In this document: one piece after another, positions 15,320 to 23,307 of the stretch
Position numbering within the stretch: position 1 is the stretch's first letter
How the letters are laid out: each line of letters opens with the position of its first letter
DNA from: Polyangiaceae bacterium
GTDB lineage: Bacteria; Myxococcota_A; Polyangia; Polyangiales; Polyangiaceae
Reading direction: 5' to 3'
DNA: 64,000 nt
Assembly (NCBI GenBank): GCA_019637265.1
Contig: JAHBVY010000001.1
Location: forward strand, 620,001 to 684,000
Notes under the pieces: generated by a model
What the model was told of the DNA's origin: nothing
Database searches by the model: none
Seen by the model: only the letters and a program-made list of their open reading frames with translations
Program-made: the position numbers and the translations under genes

Positions 15320-16041
15320 GCGCGGTGCTCTTGATCGCCGGGCGTGAGCTCCGGGCTTACCTCCGCTCGCCGCTCGGGGCGATCGTGGTGAGCGGGCTGC
15401 TGCTCATGACAGGGATCCTGTTTTACATCTTCGGGCTCAACGCGGAGAAGCTGCTCAGCGCCGAGGTGCTGCGGCAGTTCTTCTACAACGCGAGCGGCCC
15501 CATCCTCATCGCTTGCCCGCTGCTCTCCATGCGCCTGGTGGCGGAGGAGCGCCAGACAGGGACGCTGACGCTGCTCCACACCGCGCCGATCCGCGGGTGG
15601 CACATCGTGCTGGGGAAGTTCTTGTCAGCGTTCGGCGTCATCGCGCTGGCCACCGTGCTCACCGCCTACATGCCGGCGCTGATCTTCGTGAACGGGAAGG
15701 TCAGCCTGGGTCACATCTTGGTGGGTTACACCGGGCTCCTCTTGCTCGGCGCCGCGGCGATGAGCATCGGGCTGTTCGCCTCCACCGTGGCGCGCTCGCA
15801 GGTGGTGGCGGTGGTGGTGAGCGCGTTGATCTTGGCGCCGCTCGTCACCCTGTGGCTCCTCGCCAAGGTGACGGACCCACCGCTCAGCGGCTTCCTGGCG
15901 GCGCTCTCGCTGCACCACGAGAACTTCCGTCCCTTCATGGAGGGCGTGCTCGAGCTGCAGCACGTCGTGTACTACCTGGCGGTGACGGGCTTCTTCTTGC
16001 TCGCCTCGACCCAGGTGCTGGAGGCCAGGCGGTGGCGGTGA
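15316..16041 (+). CDS. ABC-2 permease (GldF-like)
   Basis: A 241-residue integral membrane protein with six hydrophobic segments typical of ABC-2 permeases, starting AVLLIAGRELRAYLRSPLGA, then SMRLVAEERQTGTLTLLHTAP (the conserved cytoplasmic coupling motif E-R-x-x-G-T-L), matching GldF. GTG start and 4-base overlaps on both sides tie it into one translationally coupled operon with the ATPase before it and the GldG-like subunit after it. The substrate is unknown. Confidence 0.9.
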   Translation: MSAVLLIAGRELRAYLRSPLGAIVVSGLLLMTGILFYIFGLNAEKLLSAEVLRQFFYNASGPILIACPLLSMRLVAEERQTGTLTLLHTAPIRGWHIVLGKFLSAFGVIALATVLTAYMPALIFVNGKVSLGHILVGYTGLLLLGAAAMSIGLFASTVARSQVVAVVVSALILAPLVTLWLLAKVTDPPLSGFLAALSLHHENFRPFMEGVLELQHVVYYLAVTGFFLLASTQVLEARRWR

Positions 16042-18533
16042 GCAAGGAGAGCCGCGAGGCTCAGCGGGGCGTGAGCGCTAGTCAGCGTGACGGACGTTCG
16101 GGCGCCGCCGAGCAGGGCTCGAGCGGCCTCTCGCGCTTCGCGGCCTGGCTCACGCCGGCTTACGTCGTGGGGCTTACGCTGGTGCTGCTCGGCGAGCGCG
16201 TGCTGATCGCCTCCGAGCTGGGGCGCCTGATCGCCACGGGGCTCGGGGTGCTCTTGGTGCTCGGCGTGTCGGCGCTGCGGTTCGTCCCAGCGCTGGGTTC
16301 AACACAGGCGCAGGGTCCAACACAGGCGCAGGGGAGCGGCGGGCTGGGTGGGGCGGGCGTCGCGCGGCTGCTCCAAGGGCTGTCGCTGCTGGGGGTGGTG
16401 GCGCTCGGCGTCTACTTCGCCACCACGGAGCCTGGCCGTGAGCTGCTCGGTCTCGCGCGCGGCACCTTGAGTGAGCGTGAGCAGAGCCTCGCGGTGCTCC
16501 AGGTGGCGTGGGTGAGCCTGATGGTGTTGGCCGTGGTGCCCTTGGTGTTCGCCGAGCTGGCGCTCCGCCCGATGCGGGCGGCGCCGCGCGTGGAGGGCCG
16601 CCGGGTGACGCTGGCGGCGACGGCGGGGCTGAGCCTCTCCGCCGCGCTCGTGTACTGCTCGCTGTTCGTCTACGCGGCGGGCGCGAGCGACGTGAAGCTC
16701 GACTTCTCCTACTTCAAGACGTCCGCCCCCAGTGAGTCCACGCGCCGCATCGCGGAGAGCCTCACGGAGCCGGTGCGGGTGGTCGCCTTCTTCCCCGACG
16801 TGAACGAGGTGCGCGGGGAGGTGAAGGGCTACCTGGACGAGCTGGCCAAGGCGAGCCCACATTTCCAGGTAGAAATTCATGATCGGCTGCTCGCGCCGGG
16901 ACTGGCGCGCGAGCTGCGCGTCACTCAAGACGGCGTGATCGTGCTCACGCGCGGCACCGTCACTGAGGTGCTGCGCCTGGGCACGGAGCTCCGGCCCGCT
17001 GCGCGCAAGCTGAAGACGCTGGACCGCGACCTGCAAGAGCGTCTACTCAAGGTGGTGAGGAAGCGCCGCGTGGCCTACCTCACGGTGGGTCACGGTGAGC
17101 TGGGGGAGAAGCCGCTCACCGGGGCTCAGTCGGCGGAGACGGCGGAGTGGCGGGGCGCCACGATCCTGAAGAAGCAGCTCGAGGCGCAGAACTACCTGGT
17201 GAAGAACCTGGGTCTGGGTGATGGGCTCGGGAGCCAGGTGCCGGAGGACGCCACCTTGGTGCTCGTGCTCGGCCCCACGGAGCCGTTCGCCGCCGAGGAG
17301 CTCGCGAGCCTTAGGGCCTACGCCGAGCGCGGCGGCAAGCTGTTCATCGCGGTGGATCCGGACGTGGTGAGCACGGGGGTCGCCGTCACGGCGGACGGGC
17401 CAGCGGGTGGGCCTGGTAGCCCAGCTGACGGAGCGGCGCCGCCGGGTAGCTCAGCTGACGGGCCAGCCGGTGTGGCGCCAGCTGATGGGACGGCGGCGCC
17501 AGGTAGCTCAGCTGACGAGGTGCCCGGCAGCGCGGCGTCACCTGGTAGCGCCGCGCCTGGCCAGGCGGCGCCACCTGCGGGCAGCGCTGCGCCGGCTGAC
17601 GTCGCTAACCCGGGAGCAGCCGGCGCGCGCGGCGCGGCGGGCCTGGCGGAGCTGGTCGGCGTCTCGCTGTCGCCGGGCGTGCTCGCGAACGACTCGCCCG
17701 CCAAGCACCTGAGGCTCCGCTACAACGACTCCGATCGCGCGCTGCTCCCCACCAATGAGTTCTCGTCGCACGCCTCGGTGTCCACGTTGGGGCGCAACGC
17801 GGCGCGCGTCGCCGTGGTGGTGCGCGGCGCGGGGAGCCTGGTGCAGGTCCCTGGCGCACCGACTCACGTGGACTTCGCGGTGCGCAGCCGGTCCGGCACC
17901 TTCGCTGACTTGAACGGCAACTTCAGTTTCGACAGCGGTGAGGAGCGCAAGGTGTTCAACCTGGCGGCGGCGGTGACTCAGAAGGCGAGCACGCCCGCGG
18001 CCAAGCCGGATGAGCCCGAGGTGGGTAAGCCGCTCACGGATCCATCGCTCCCCCAAGACATGCGCGCCTTCGTGTTGGCGGACGCGGACGCGCTGAGCGA
18101 TTTCGTGATGGGCAAGGCGCCGAGCAATCAGCTCTTGTTCGTGGACGTGGTGCGCTGGCTCGGCGGTGAGGAGAGCTTCGCCGGGGAGGCGACCAGTGAG
18201 GAGGACGTCCCCATCGAGCACACCAAGGACGGCGACACGCTGTGGTTCTACAGCACCATCCTGGGGGCGCCGCTCCTCGTGCTGGGGCTAGGGCTGTGGC
18301 TCGGTCGGCGTCGGTCCCCACCGCGCCGCGCGGCGCGGGCGCGCTCAGGCGGCGACGGGGGCGCCCGGCGCACCCAAGCCGAGGCGCGGCGACCTGAGCA
18401 GAAGAAAGGCAGTGCAGCTGATGGAGTCGCCTCCGACGGGGCGTCGGAAGACAGCGCGGCTGATGAGCCAGCTCAGGGCACCGACGAAGCCCCACGCAGC
18501 GCGGATGAAACCAAGCCGGGAGAGGAGCCATGA
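16038..18533 (+). CDS. GldG-like ABC-associated membrane protein
   Basis: 831 residues from GTG 16038, which overlaps the permease stop as GTGA. Four or so N-terminal hydrophobic segments (about 35-210) are followed by a large periplasmic GldG-type domain: DFSYFKTSAPSESTRRIAESL, VRVVAFFPDVNEVRGEVKGY, a DITPase-like beta/alpha core, FIAVDPDV, and a C-terminal helix (LWFYSTILGAPLLVLGLGLWL) before an Arg/Ala-rich tail. The core is interrupted at about 450-534 by a Gly/Pro/Ala/Ser insertion encoded by tandem repeats. Such subunits are thought to partner the permease; biochemical function is unknown. It ends in an ATGA overlap with the DUF4340 gene. Confidence 0.88.
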   Translation: MSKESREAQRGVSASQRDGRSGAAEQGSSGLSRFAAWLTPAYVVGLTLVLLGERVLIASELGRLIATGLGVLLVLGVSALRFVPALGSTQAQGPTQAQGSGGLGGAGVARLLQGLSLLGVVALGVYFATTEPGRELLGLARGTLSEREQSLAVLQVAWVSLMVLAVVPLVFAELALRPMRAAPRVEGRRVTLAATAGLSLSAALVYCSLFVYAAGASDVKLDFSYFKTSAPSESTRRIAESLTEPVRVVAFFPDVNEVRGEVKGYLDELAKASPHFQVEIHDRLLAPGLARELRVTQDGVIVLTRGTVTEVLRLGTELRPAARKLKTLDRDLQERLLKVVRKRRVAYLTVGHGELGEKPLTGAQSAETAEWRGATILKKQLEAQNYLVKNLGLGDGLGSQVPEDATLVLVLGPTEPFAAEELASLRAYAERGGKLFIAVDPDVVSTGVAVTADGPAGGPGSPADGAAPPGSSADGPAGVAPADGTAAPGSSADEVPGSAASPGSAAPGQAAPPAGSAAPADVANPGAAGARGAAGLAELVGVSLSPGVLANDSPAKHLRLRYNDSDRALLPTNEFSSHASVSTLGRNAARVAVVVRGAGSLVQVPGAPTHVDFAVRSRSGTFADLNGNFSFDSGEERKVFNLAAAVTQKASTPAAKPDEPEVGKPLTDPSLPQDMRAFVLADADALSDFVMGKAPSNQLLFVDVVRWLGGEESFAGEATSEEDVPIEHTKDGDTLWFYSTILGAPLLVLGLGLWLGRRRSPPRRAARARSGGDGGARRTQAEARRPEQKKGSAADGVASDGASEDSAADEPAQGTDEAPRSADETKPGEEP
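17389..17640 (+). repeat. in-frame minisatellite in the GldG-like gene
   Basis: Degenerate units around GGTAGCTCAGCTGACGG (copies near 17418, 17450 and 17501) with Ala/Pro/Gly/Ser filler insert about 85 low-complexity residues between FIAVDPDV-type core sequence and the conserved block starting RGAAGLAELVGVSLS. The frame is kept throughout. Confidence 0.65.
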
Positions 18534-19621
18534 GCGAGGGCAGGGTGAGCACGCCGAAGCTCGGCGGCAGCGCGCGTCCGGGCGGCGCGCTCACGCGGCG
18601 TCTGCGGCGCAGCTTGGCGCTGCACGGCGGGCTCTTGCTGGTCGCGGCGACGGTCGGCTACCTGAGCCTGGGTAAGCCGGCCGCGCGCGAAGCAGCGTCC
18701 CAACCGGAGGTGGTGATCGCCGCCGGCAAGCCCACGGGCCTCACCCGGGTGGAGCTCACCACGCCCACGCGCAGCGTGGTGCTCGAGGCGCAGCAGGACG
18801 CCGCGGGGCGCTACTACACCGGCCAGCTCACGCGCGCTCAGCAGGCGCCGCCGGCGCCGGACGCGGGCGCGCCCACGCTCCCATCGCCGCCCGAGACGCA
18901 GCGCTTCGTGGCGGTGACCGCGGCGGAGAAGCTCGCCGAGCAGCTCGCGCCGCTCCGCGCGTATCGCTCCTTGGGCCCGCTGCCAGACAGTCGCCTCGCG
19001 GAGTTCGGCTTGGACAAGCCCGAGGGCACCCTGAAGCTGACCCTCGGCGGTACGGTGCACGAGCTGATCCTCGGCGGCACCACGCCGGGCGGCGCCGATC
19101 GCTACGTGAAGCACGCGCAGACCGGCGTGGGCTACGCCATCGTGGGGAGCATCGTGCGCGATCTGGAGGCGGCGGACGCGCGCCTCACCGAGCGCAGCCT
19201 GCAAGGCTTCGAGCCAGAGCGCGTCACCTTGGTGCGGATCAGCGAAGGGGAGCGTCAGCGCGAGCTGGTGCCCATCCAGGGCAGCGTGGGCAGCTGGGCT
19301 GACGCTTCGGAGCCCGGTCGCCTCGACGAGACGGCGGGCAACTGGATGCTGAAGCTGGGCCGCCTGCGACCGAACAGCTACGCCTCGGAGGCCGCGCCCG
19401 AGGGCAGCACCCAGGTCGTCAAGGTGGAGTACTTCGAGGGCCGGCGCTCGCTCGGCGACCTGATCCTGGTGCGCGCCCCAGCCGACCGCGTAGCCGAGGG
19501 CGGCCCGGAGGCCGCCAAGGCGGCTTACTACGTGCGCACCAGCCACACCCGCTGGTTCGCCAGCGTGATCGGCGCGACCGGGGAGCAGGTGGATCAAGAC
19601 TTGGGCTCGGTGCTGCGCTAG
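18530..19621 (+). CDS. DUF4340-domain protein of the Gld-type operon
   Basis: A 363-residue protein with one N-terminal membrane anchor (LALHGGLLLVAATVGYLSL, about 26-45) and a periplasmic DUF4340 region: ITRVELTTP-like strand, VTAAEKLAEQLAPLRAYRSLG, FGLDKPEGTLKLTLGG and VGYAIVGSIVRDLEAADARLTERSL. DUF4340 proteins usually follow GldG-like genes, as here (ATGA overlap at 18530-18533), and are believed to form part of the same envelope complex. It is the last gene of the operon; a dispersed repeat follows at 19635. The function is unknown. Confidence 0.88.
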   Translation: MSEGRVSTPKLGGSARPGGALTRRLRRSLALHGGLLLVAATVGYLSLGKPAAREAASQPEVVIAAGKPTGLTRVELTTPTRSVVLEAQQDAAGRYYTGQLTRAQQAPPAPDAGAPTLPSPPETQRFVAVTAAEKLAEQLAPLRAYRSLGPLPDSRLAEFGLDKPEGTLKLTLGGTVHELILGGTTPGGADRYVKHAQTGVGYAIVGSIVRDLEAADARLTERSLQGFEPERVTLVRISEGERQRELVPIQGSVGSWADASEPGRLDETAGNWMLKLGRLRPNSYASEAAPEGSTQVVKVEYFEGRRSLGDLILVRAPADRVAEGGPEAAKAAYYVRTSHTRWFASVIGATGEQVDQDLGSVLR

Positions 19622-19634
19622 CGCGCAGCCATAG

Positions 19635-19666
19635 GGCGCGGTGCCGTCCAACCCCCCCCAAGAAGA
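19635..19666 (+). repeat. dispersed CCAACCCC repeat, GCGCGGTGCCGTC form, copy 1
   Basis: GGCGCGGTGCCGTCCAACC, then a C-run and AAGAAG. The left half GGCGCGGTGCCGTC(C/T)AAC is shared exactly with 32186-32207, and GGTGCCGTCCAACCCC with 22394-22416. It lies in the convergent gap between the DUF4340 and sulfatase genes. Confidence 0.7.
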
Positions 19667-19775
19667 ACTCCCCACGGCGGTTCGAACGCGCGCGCTGCGT
19701 AGGGGCGCAGCATGTTGCGCTCTACCGTCGCCATGTGCAGAAACCCAGGCGGCTGGAATTTCCGTGTGGATATCT

Positions 19776-21212
19776 TCAGCTCGGCCCGTTGGCGTAGCTG
19801 CCGTCCACCAGCTTGTTGCCACCGTAGGGCTGGATCTGCTTGATTTTGCTCCACTCCGCCTCGAAGAGCTCCACCATCTCCTTGAAGCGCTCGGGCTCCG
19901 CCTTCGCGAGATCCTTCTTCTCCCCTGGGTCCGTCTTCAGGTTGTAGAGGTCCTTGCGCCAGCCCTTGTCGTAGACCATCAGCTTGTAGTCGCCGTGGAT
20001 CATGGCGCGCACCCGCGGGTTGTTGCTGTCCGCCGGTAGGTCCAGGTGCACCGGGCGTGGCTTCGGCTCCTCGCGGCCGTAGAGCTCCTCCACCAGGCTG
20101 TGCCCCACGAACTCGCCGGGCGGCGCCTCGACCCCCATCAAGTCCAAGATGGTCGGCGCGAGATCGATGGCGCTCCGCGGCGTGTCGATGCGGCGCCCCG
20201 GCTGCTCCGGCAGGTGAATGAACAGCGGCACCTGGGTCAGCATTTCCCATAAGGCAAATGCATGGCGATACACGTGGTGCTCCCCGAAGCCCTCACCGTG
20301 ATCTGCGCTGACGATCACCGCCGTCTTGCTCCACCAGGGCTGGGCGCGACAATGTTCGAGCAACTTACCAATCCAGATGTCGGTGTAGAACATCTCCTGG
20401 TCGTAGCGATCGCGCGCGGATTTACCCCAGTCTGGCGCCTCCTTGTGCGTCATGTAGACGTCGTGCGGATCCATGTAGTGCAGGTACATGAAGAACGGTT
20501 TGTCCGCCGGGACGGTCCCGAGCTGCTCGATCGCCATCGGCGTCAGCTTGTGGCTGGTGATGTGGTTGTCCGTCTTGGCGTCGAAGTCGAGGCCTGGCAC
20601 GACGCGCCAGTCGTCAAACCCTTGGTCCATCAGGTTGCCGCGCTTCATGTACATGTGCGCGTGGCCCGACAGCGTGCGCACGCCTGCCTCCTGGAGCAGC
20701 TCCGGGAAGAACAGATCGCTGTCCGAGTATTTGGTGAAGAAATAGCCGCTCCGCCTGAGGGATGATGGGTATTTCCCTGCCAAGAGGCCGCCCACGCTCT
20801 TGGCGGTGTAGCTCGAGATGGAGTAGCCGCGGGTGTAGCTGACGCTATTTTTCTCGAGCTCGGTGAGGTTCGGGGCAATCTCACGTGGATAACCCGCCCA
20901 GGGCATGTCGGCGCGCATGCTGTCCACCAGGATGAGCAGCACGTTGAGCGGGCGCTCGGGGCTCTCCTTCTTCGTTTCGGGCGTGGCCGCGTCAGGCGCG
21001 TCGGTGGTGGGCGTGTCGCGAGGCGTGTCGCCAGGCGTGGCGATGGGGGGCGCCGCGGTGGGCTGCGACTCGGAAGCTCCGGCTGGGGAACCGGCGGGGC
21101 CAGCGCCGCAGCCGAGGATGAAGGACGGCGCGGAGAGCAGCGCCGAGAGGACCGAGAGACAGGTGACCGAACGACGGGTGCGTGAGCGGGGGACCGAAGG
21201 GGAGCTCGCCAT
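19776..21212 (-). CDS. sulfatase-superfamily lipoprotein without the formylglycine motif
   Basis: 478 residues from ATG 21212; the signal peptide ends S-F-I-L-G-C, so it is a lipoprotein. The alkaline phosphatase/sulfatase fold is clear: LLILVDSMRAD (metal Asp), FMYLHYMDPHDVY, VIVSADHGEGFGEH (metal Asp-His and His) and LMVYDKGWRKDLYNLKTDPGEKKDLA near the end. The nucleophile region reads SISSYTAKSVGG, so the C/S-x-P-x-R formylglycine signature is absent and a Ser or Thr would act directly, as in phosphotransferases of the superfamily. It may be a phosphodiesterase or phosphotransferase rather than a sulfatase. Upstream of the start lies a dispersed-repeat fragment (21227-21241). Confidence 0.85.
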   Translation of the reverse strand: MASSPSVPRSRTRRSVTCLSVLSALLSAPSFILGCGAGPAGSPAGASESQPTAAPPIATPGDTPRDTPTTDAPDAATPETKKESPERPLNVLLILVDSMRADMPWAGYPREIAPNLTELEKNSVSYTRGYSISSYTAKSVGGLLAGKYPSSLRRSGYFFTKYSDSDLFFPELLQEAGVRTLSGHAHMYMKRGNLMDQGFDDWRVVPGLDFDAKTDNHITSHKLTPMAIEQLGTVPADKPFFMYLHYMDPHDVYMTHKEAPDWGKSARDRYDQEMFYTDIWIGKLLEHCRAQPWWSKTAVIVSADHGEGFGEHHVYRHAFALWEMLTQVPLFIHLPEQPGRRIDTPRSAIDLAPTILDLMGVEAPPGEFVGHSLVEELYGREEPKPRPVHLDLPADSNNPRVRAMIHGDYKLMVYDKGWRKDLYNLKTDPGEKKDLAKAEPERFKEMVELFEAEWSKIKQIQPYGGNKLVDGSYANGPS

Positions 21213-21226
21213 GGGCCGCCCGTAGC

Positions 21227-21241
21227 CTCGATCGGGGGGTG
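21227..21241 (-). repeat. dispersed repeat fragment (CACCCCCCGATCGAG, inverted)
   Basis: Read on the minus strand, CACCCCCCGATCGAG matches the right half of the long-form repeat except for the first base. It lies 15 bp before the chosen sulfatase start, which supports placing that start at 21212 rather than further upstream. Confidence 0.5.
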
Positions 21242-21507
21242 AATCCAGCCTGCTCATGGCTCGAGGAGGCCTCGCGGCGCTTCGATAACGCAACGTGTCA
21301 ATGAGGCGCGACCGCCCCAGGCATCCATCGGCGCCACGGCGGCGAGTACCGAGCAAGTCGTCGAGACCGTGCCCACCGCTGTTCGTTTGGGGGGGCAGGG
21401 GGTTCGTGTGCGGCGTCAGTTAATGAGTGGTACTGACTAGCTCCGCGGGTCCCTGGGTGGGTGGCGAAATCGTTGCCGAACGCATGGCCGCGTGCGATCC
21501 TCCGGGC

Positions 21508-22125
21508 ATGAAGACTCGTTTCTTGGTTGTGACTTCGGTCTTGGCGCTCGCCTCCTTGGCGGTCGCCTGTGGTGGGGATGATGACGATAAGGGGTCGGGC
21601 GGCAGCAGTGGTAGCGGCGGCTCAGGCGCGACGGGCGCCAGCGGCGGCACCGCGGGCAGCGGCGGCAGCGGTGGCACCGCGGGCACGGGCGGCACCGCAG
21701 GCACGGGCGGTGGTGGACCCGCCTGTGGCACGCAGGCCACGCACCCGAGCGACGCCTGCGTGGATCTCGCGGACGAGTACGGCGCGCAGTACGGTGGGCG
21801 GAGCCTCGGCGCCATCGCGCAGGCCTGCGCTCGCAACAGCTGCATTGGCCTGCTCAACAGCCCTGACTTCTCACCCTGTGTGCAGGCGTGCATCGACGAG
21901 GAGACGGAGAACGCCATCGCAGCCAACAACTGTTCGGCTTGCGTCGTGATCACCGTCGAGTGCGGCGCCACCGCGTGCATCGGCAAGTGCCTCGCCGATC
22001 CGGGCAACTGCGGCCCCAGCGGGGAGGAGAGCTGCTGCGACGAGTGCCTGTGCCAGAACGGCGCGTACGACGCGCTCCAGTCGTGCACCGGCCTGCCGAA
22101 CAACACCTGCGCTCCCTTCAACTGA
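21508..22125 (+). CDS. small lipoprotein with Gly/Thr linker and Cys-rich domain
   Basis: 205 residues from ATG 21508. MKTRFLVVTSVLALASLAVAC is a lipoprotein signal (Cys21), followed by acidic GGDDDD, a Gly/Ser/Thr-rich linker (about 30-75) and a Cys-rich helical domain (about 77-205; CARNSCIGL, CVQACIDEE, CSACVV, CIGKCL, CCDECLC). This resembles the disulphide-bonded helical domains of many uncharacterised myxobacterial lipoproteins. The acidic residues at +2/+3 may affect membrane sorting, a rule known from enterobacteria and untested here. The function is unknown. Confidence 0.7.
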   Translation: MKTRFLVVTSVLALASLAVACGGDDDDKGSGGSSGSGGSGATGASGGTAGSGGSGGTAGTGGTAGTGGGGPACGTQATHPSDACVDLADEYGAQYGGRSLGAIAQACARNSCIGLLNSPDFSPCVQACIDEETENAIAANNCSACVVITVECGATACIGKCLADPGNCGPSGEESCCDECLCQNGAYDALQSCTGLPNNTCAPFN

Positions 22126-22393
22126 GAGTGACGGGTGGTCAGTCGGCATGATGAGTCAGGCTGACTGAGCCGCCGGGCTGCGCTCGCCGCGCTCTGGCGC
22201 TCGCATCGCAGGCGCACGGACCTGGTCCGCTGCGCCTGCGGCGCATTTGAGCGAGGCAGCGCGCGCGTCGTGAGGCGCGGGGGAGTGCGTCCAGGGTGTA
22301 AGTCAGCTTGGTTGACGTGCGCAGCCGCTGCCACAGCTCAGGTCTTGCGCGCGGCCATGGGGGGCTGAAGTACGTCAGGTGGACTGATGGTTA

Positions 22394-22416
22394 GGTGCCG
22401 TCCAACCCCAAAAAAA
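22394..22416 (+). repeat. dispersed CCAACCCC repeat, poly-A form, copy 2
   Basis: GGTGCCGTCCAACCCC followed by AAAAAAA. It combines the left half of the 19635/32186 form with the A-tract of the poly-A form, which shows they are one family. Here the A-tract doubles as the U-tract of the minus-strand terminator. Confidence 0.7.
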
Positions 22417-22450
22417 CCACGGGCCCCATGGGTGAACCCACGAGGCCCGT
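22410..22450 (-). terminator. intrinsic terminator of the dispanin-like gene
   Basis: On the minus strand, a GC-rich stem (ACGGGCC against GGCCCGT, continued by an inner 6-bp stem with a wobble pair) with a 4-nt loop, followed after two bases by seven T. This is a canonical Rho-independent terminator 25 bp after the 22475 stop. Confidence 0.85.
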
Positions 22451-22474
22451 ACGGCCGCTATAGGTAGCAGCGAA

Positions 22475-22918
22475 TCACATCGCGGCGCCGAGAACGGCCA
22501 TCACCACGTTGAGGACGACCGCGAGCGCCAAGACCACCCAGCCGACGATGACGCAGATCTTCGAGATCTTGATCTTCTCCAGGGCCAGGGTGGCGTTGCC
22601 CTGCTCCGCCGCCGTCTTCGCCTGGAAGGCGAACAAGATCGGGACGATCGCGAGCAGACCGCAGCCACAGAACAAGGCGACGAAGGAGAGGATCATCCAG
22701 GTCTGGACGGTCTTCTTCACGGCCTCGATGTCGCCACCGCCGCCGCCGCCGCCGCCAGGCATGCCGGGCATCCCGCCCATCATCGGGCCACCACCGGGGG
22801 GCGCCATCGGCGCGCCGCCGGGAGGGGCGCCGTAGCCACCGCCGGCGTAGCCGCCGCCGGGCGGAGGCCCGTACCCACCACCCGCTGCATGGATCTGCTC
22901 AGGCTGCTGATTGATCAT
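22475..22918 (-). CDS. dispanin/CD225-like small membrane protein
   Basis: 147 residues from ATG 22918, with an AGAGGAG-type ribosome site upstream. The N-terminal half (1-65) is a Gly/Pro/Tyr/Met-rich disordered tail (GGGYGPPPGGGYAGGGYG and similar). Two hydrophobic segments (about 72-97 and 117-145) follow, with the cytoplasmic loop FQAKTAAEQGNATLALEKIKISKI between them, resembling the CD225/dispanin and DUF4190 families. Members are small two-helix proteins of unclear function. It is a single gene with its own terminator. Confidence 0.75.
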   Translation of the reverse strand: MINQQPEQIHAAGGGYGPPPGGGYAGGGYGAPPGGAPMAPPGGGPMMGGMPGMPGGGGGGGGDIEAVKKTVQTWMILSFVALFCGCGLLAIVPILFAFQAKTAAEQGNATLALEKIKISKICVIVGWVVLALAVVLNVVMAVLGAAM

Positions 22919-23307
22919 TTCTCTCTCTGCTCCTCTTGTTGCCTTCTTGGAAAGTCTGTGTACGTGGCGACCTGACCCGCTGCGGGCACCCGACCCCCAC
23001 GGACGTGGCAAAAGTTGGACACTTCCCCAATGATGACAGCGCCCAGCAAGCTACGTATCCGTGTGGTTTTGGACCCCGATCTGCGCTTCAGGACGCCGCG
23101 TTGCCACCCAAGTCGGGGTACATACCCTAGATGCCTCGCGTTGCTAAGAGGTTTTCTTCGCATAGCGCGCGGGCCGACACCGCTCGGCCGTATTGCTCGG
23201 CTGCGCGGTGGTTTTTGTCTGGCGGCGTGGCGGCTCTGCTGGCCTGGTGGCGGTTCTGTTACGCCGGCCAGGTCATTGGCGGGCTGGCTCGGTCGAGTGG
23301 CCTAACC
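22919..23307. other. divergent intergenic region, no feature identified
   Basis: 389 bp between the dispanin-like gene and the Tudor-like lipoprotein gene. It presumably holds both promoters, but I see no convincing hexamers, operator or repeat. The upstream part of the plus-strand frame (from 23131) is open but its sequence does not look like a signal peptide. Confidence 0.4.

Larger units (their letters stand above)
22126..22474. other. intergenic region with dispersed repeat and terminator
   Basis: 349 bp between convergent genes. It contains AGTCAG-G-CTGACT (a short palindrome near 22160-22172), the dispersed repeat at 22394-22416 and the minus-strand terminator at 22410-22450. No gene is apparent. 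Confidence 0.5.

Noticed and set aside
15513..16037. N-terminal 175 codons of the longest frame containing the GldG-like gene
   Set aside because: They overlap the ABC permease in another frame; the GTGA overlap at 16038 marks the true start.
21380..21405. G-rich run TTTGGGGGGGCAGGGGG as repeat-family member
   Set aside because: It lacks the TTGG/CCAA part of the core.
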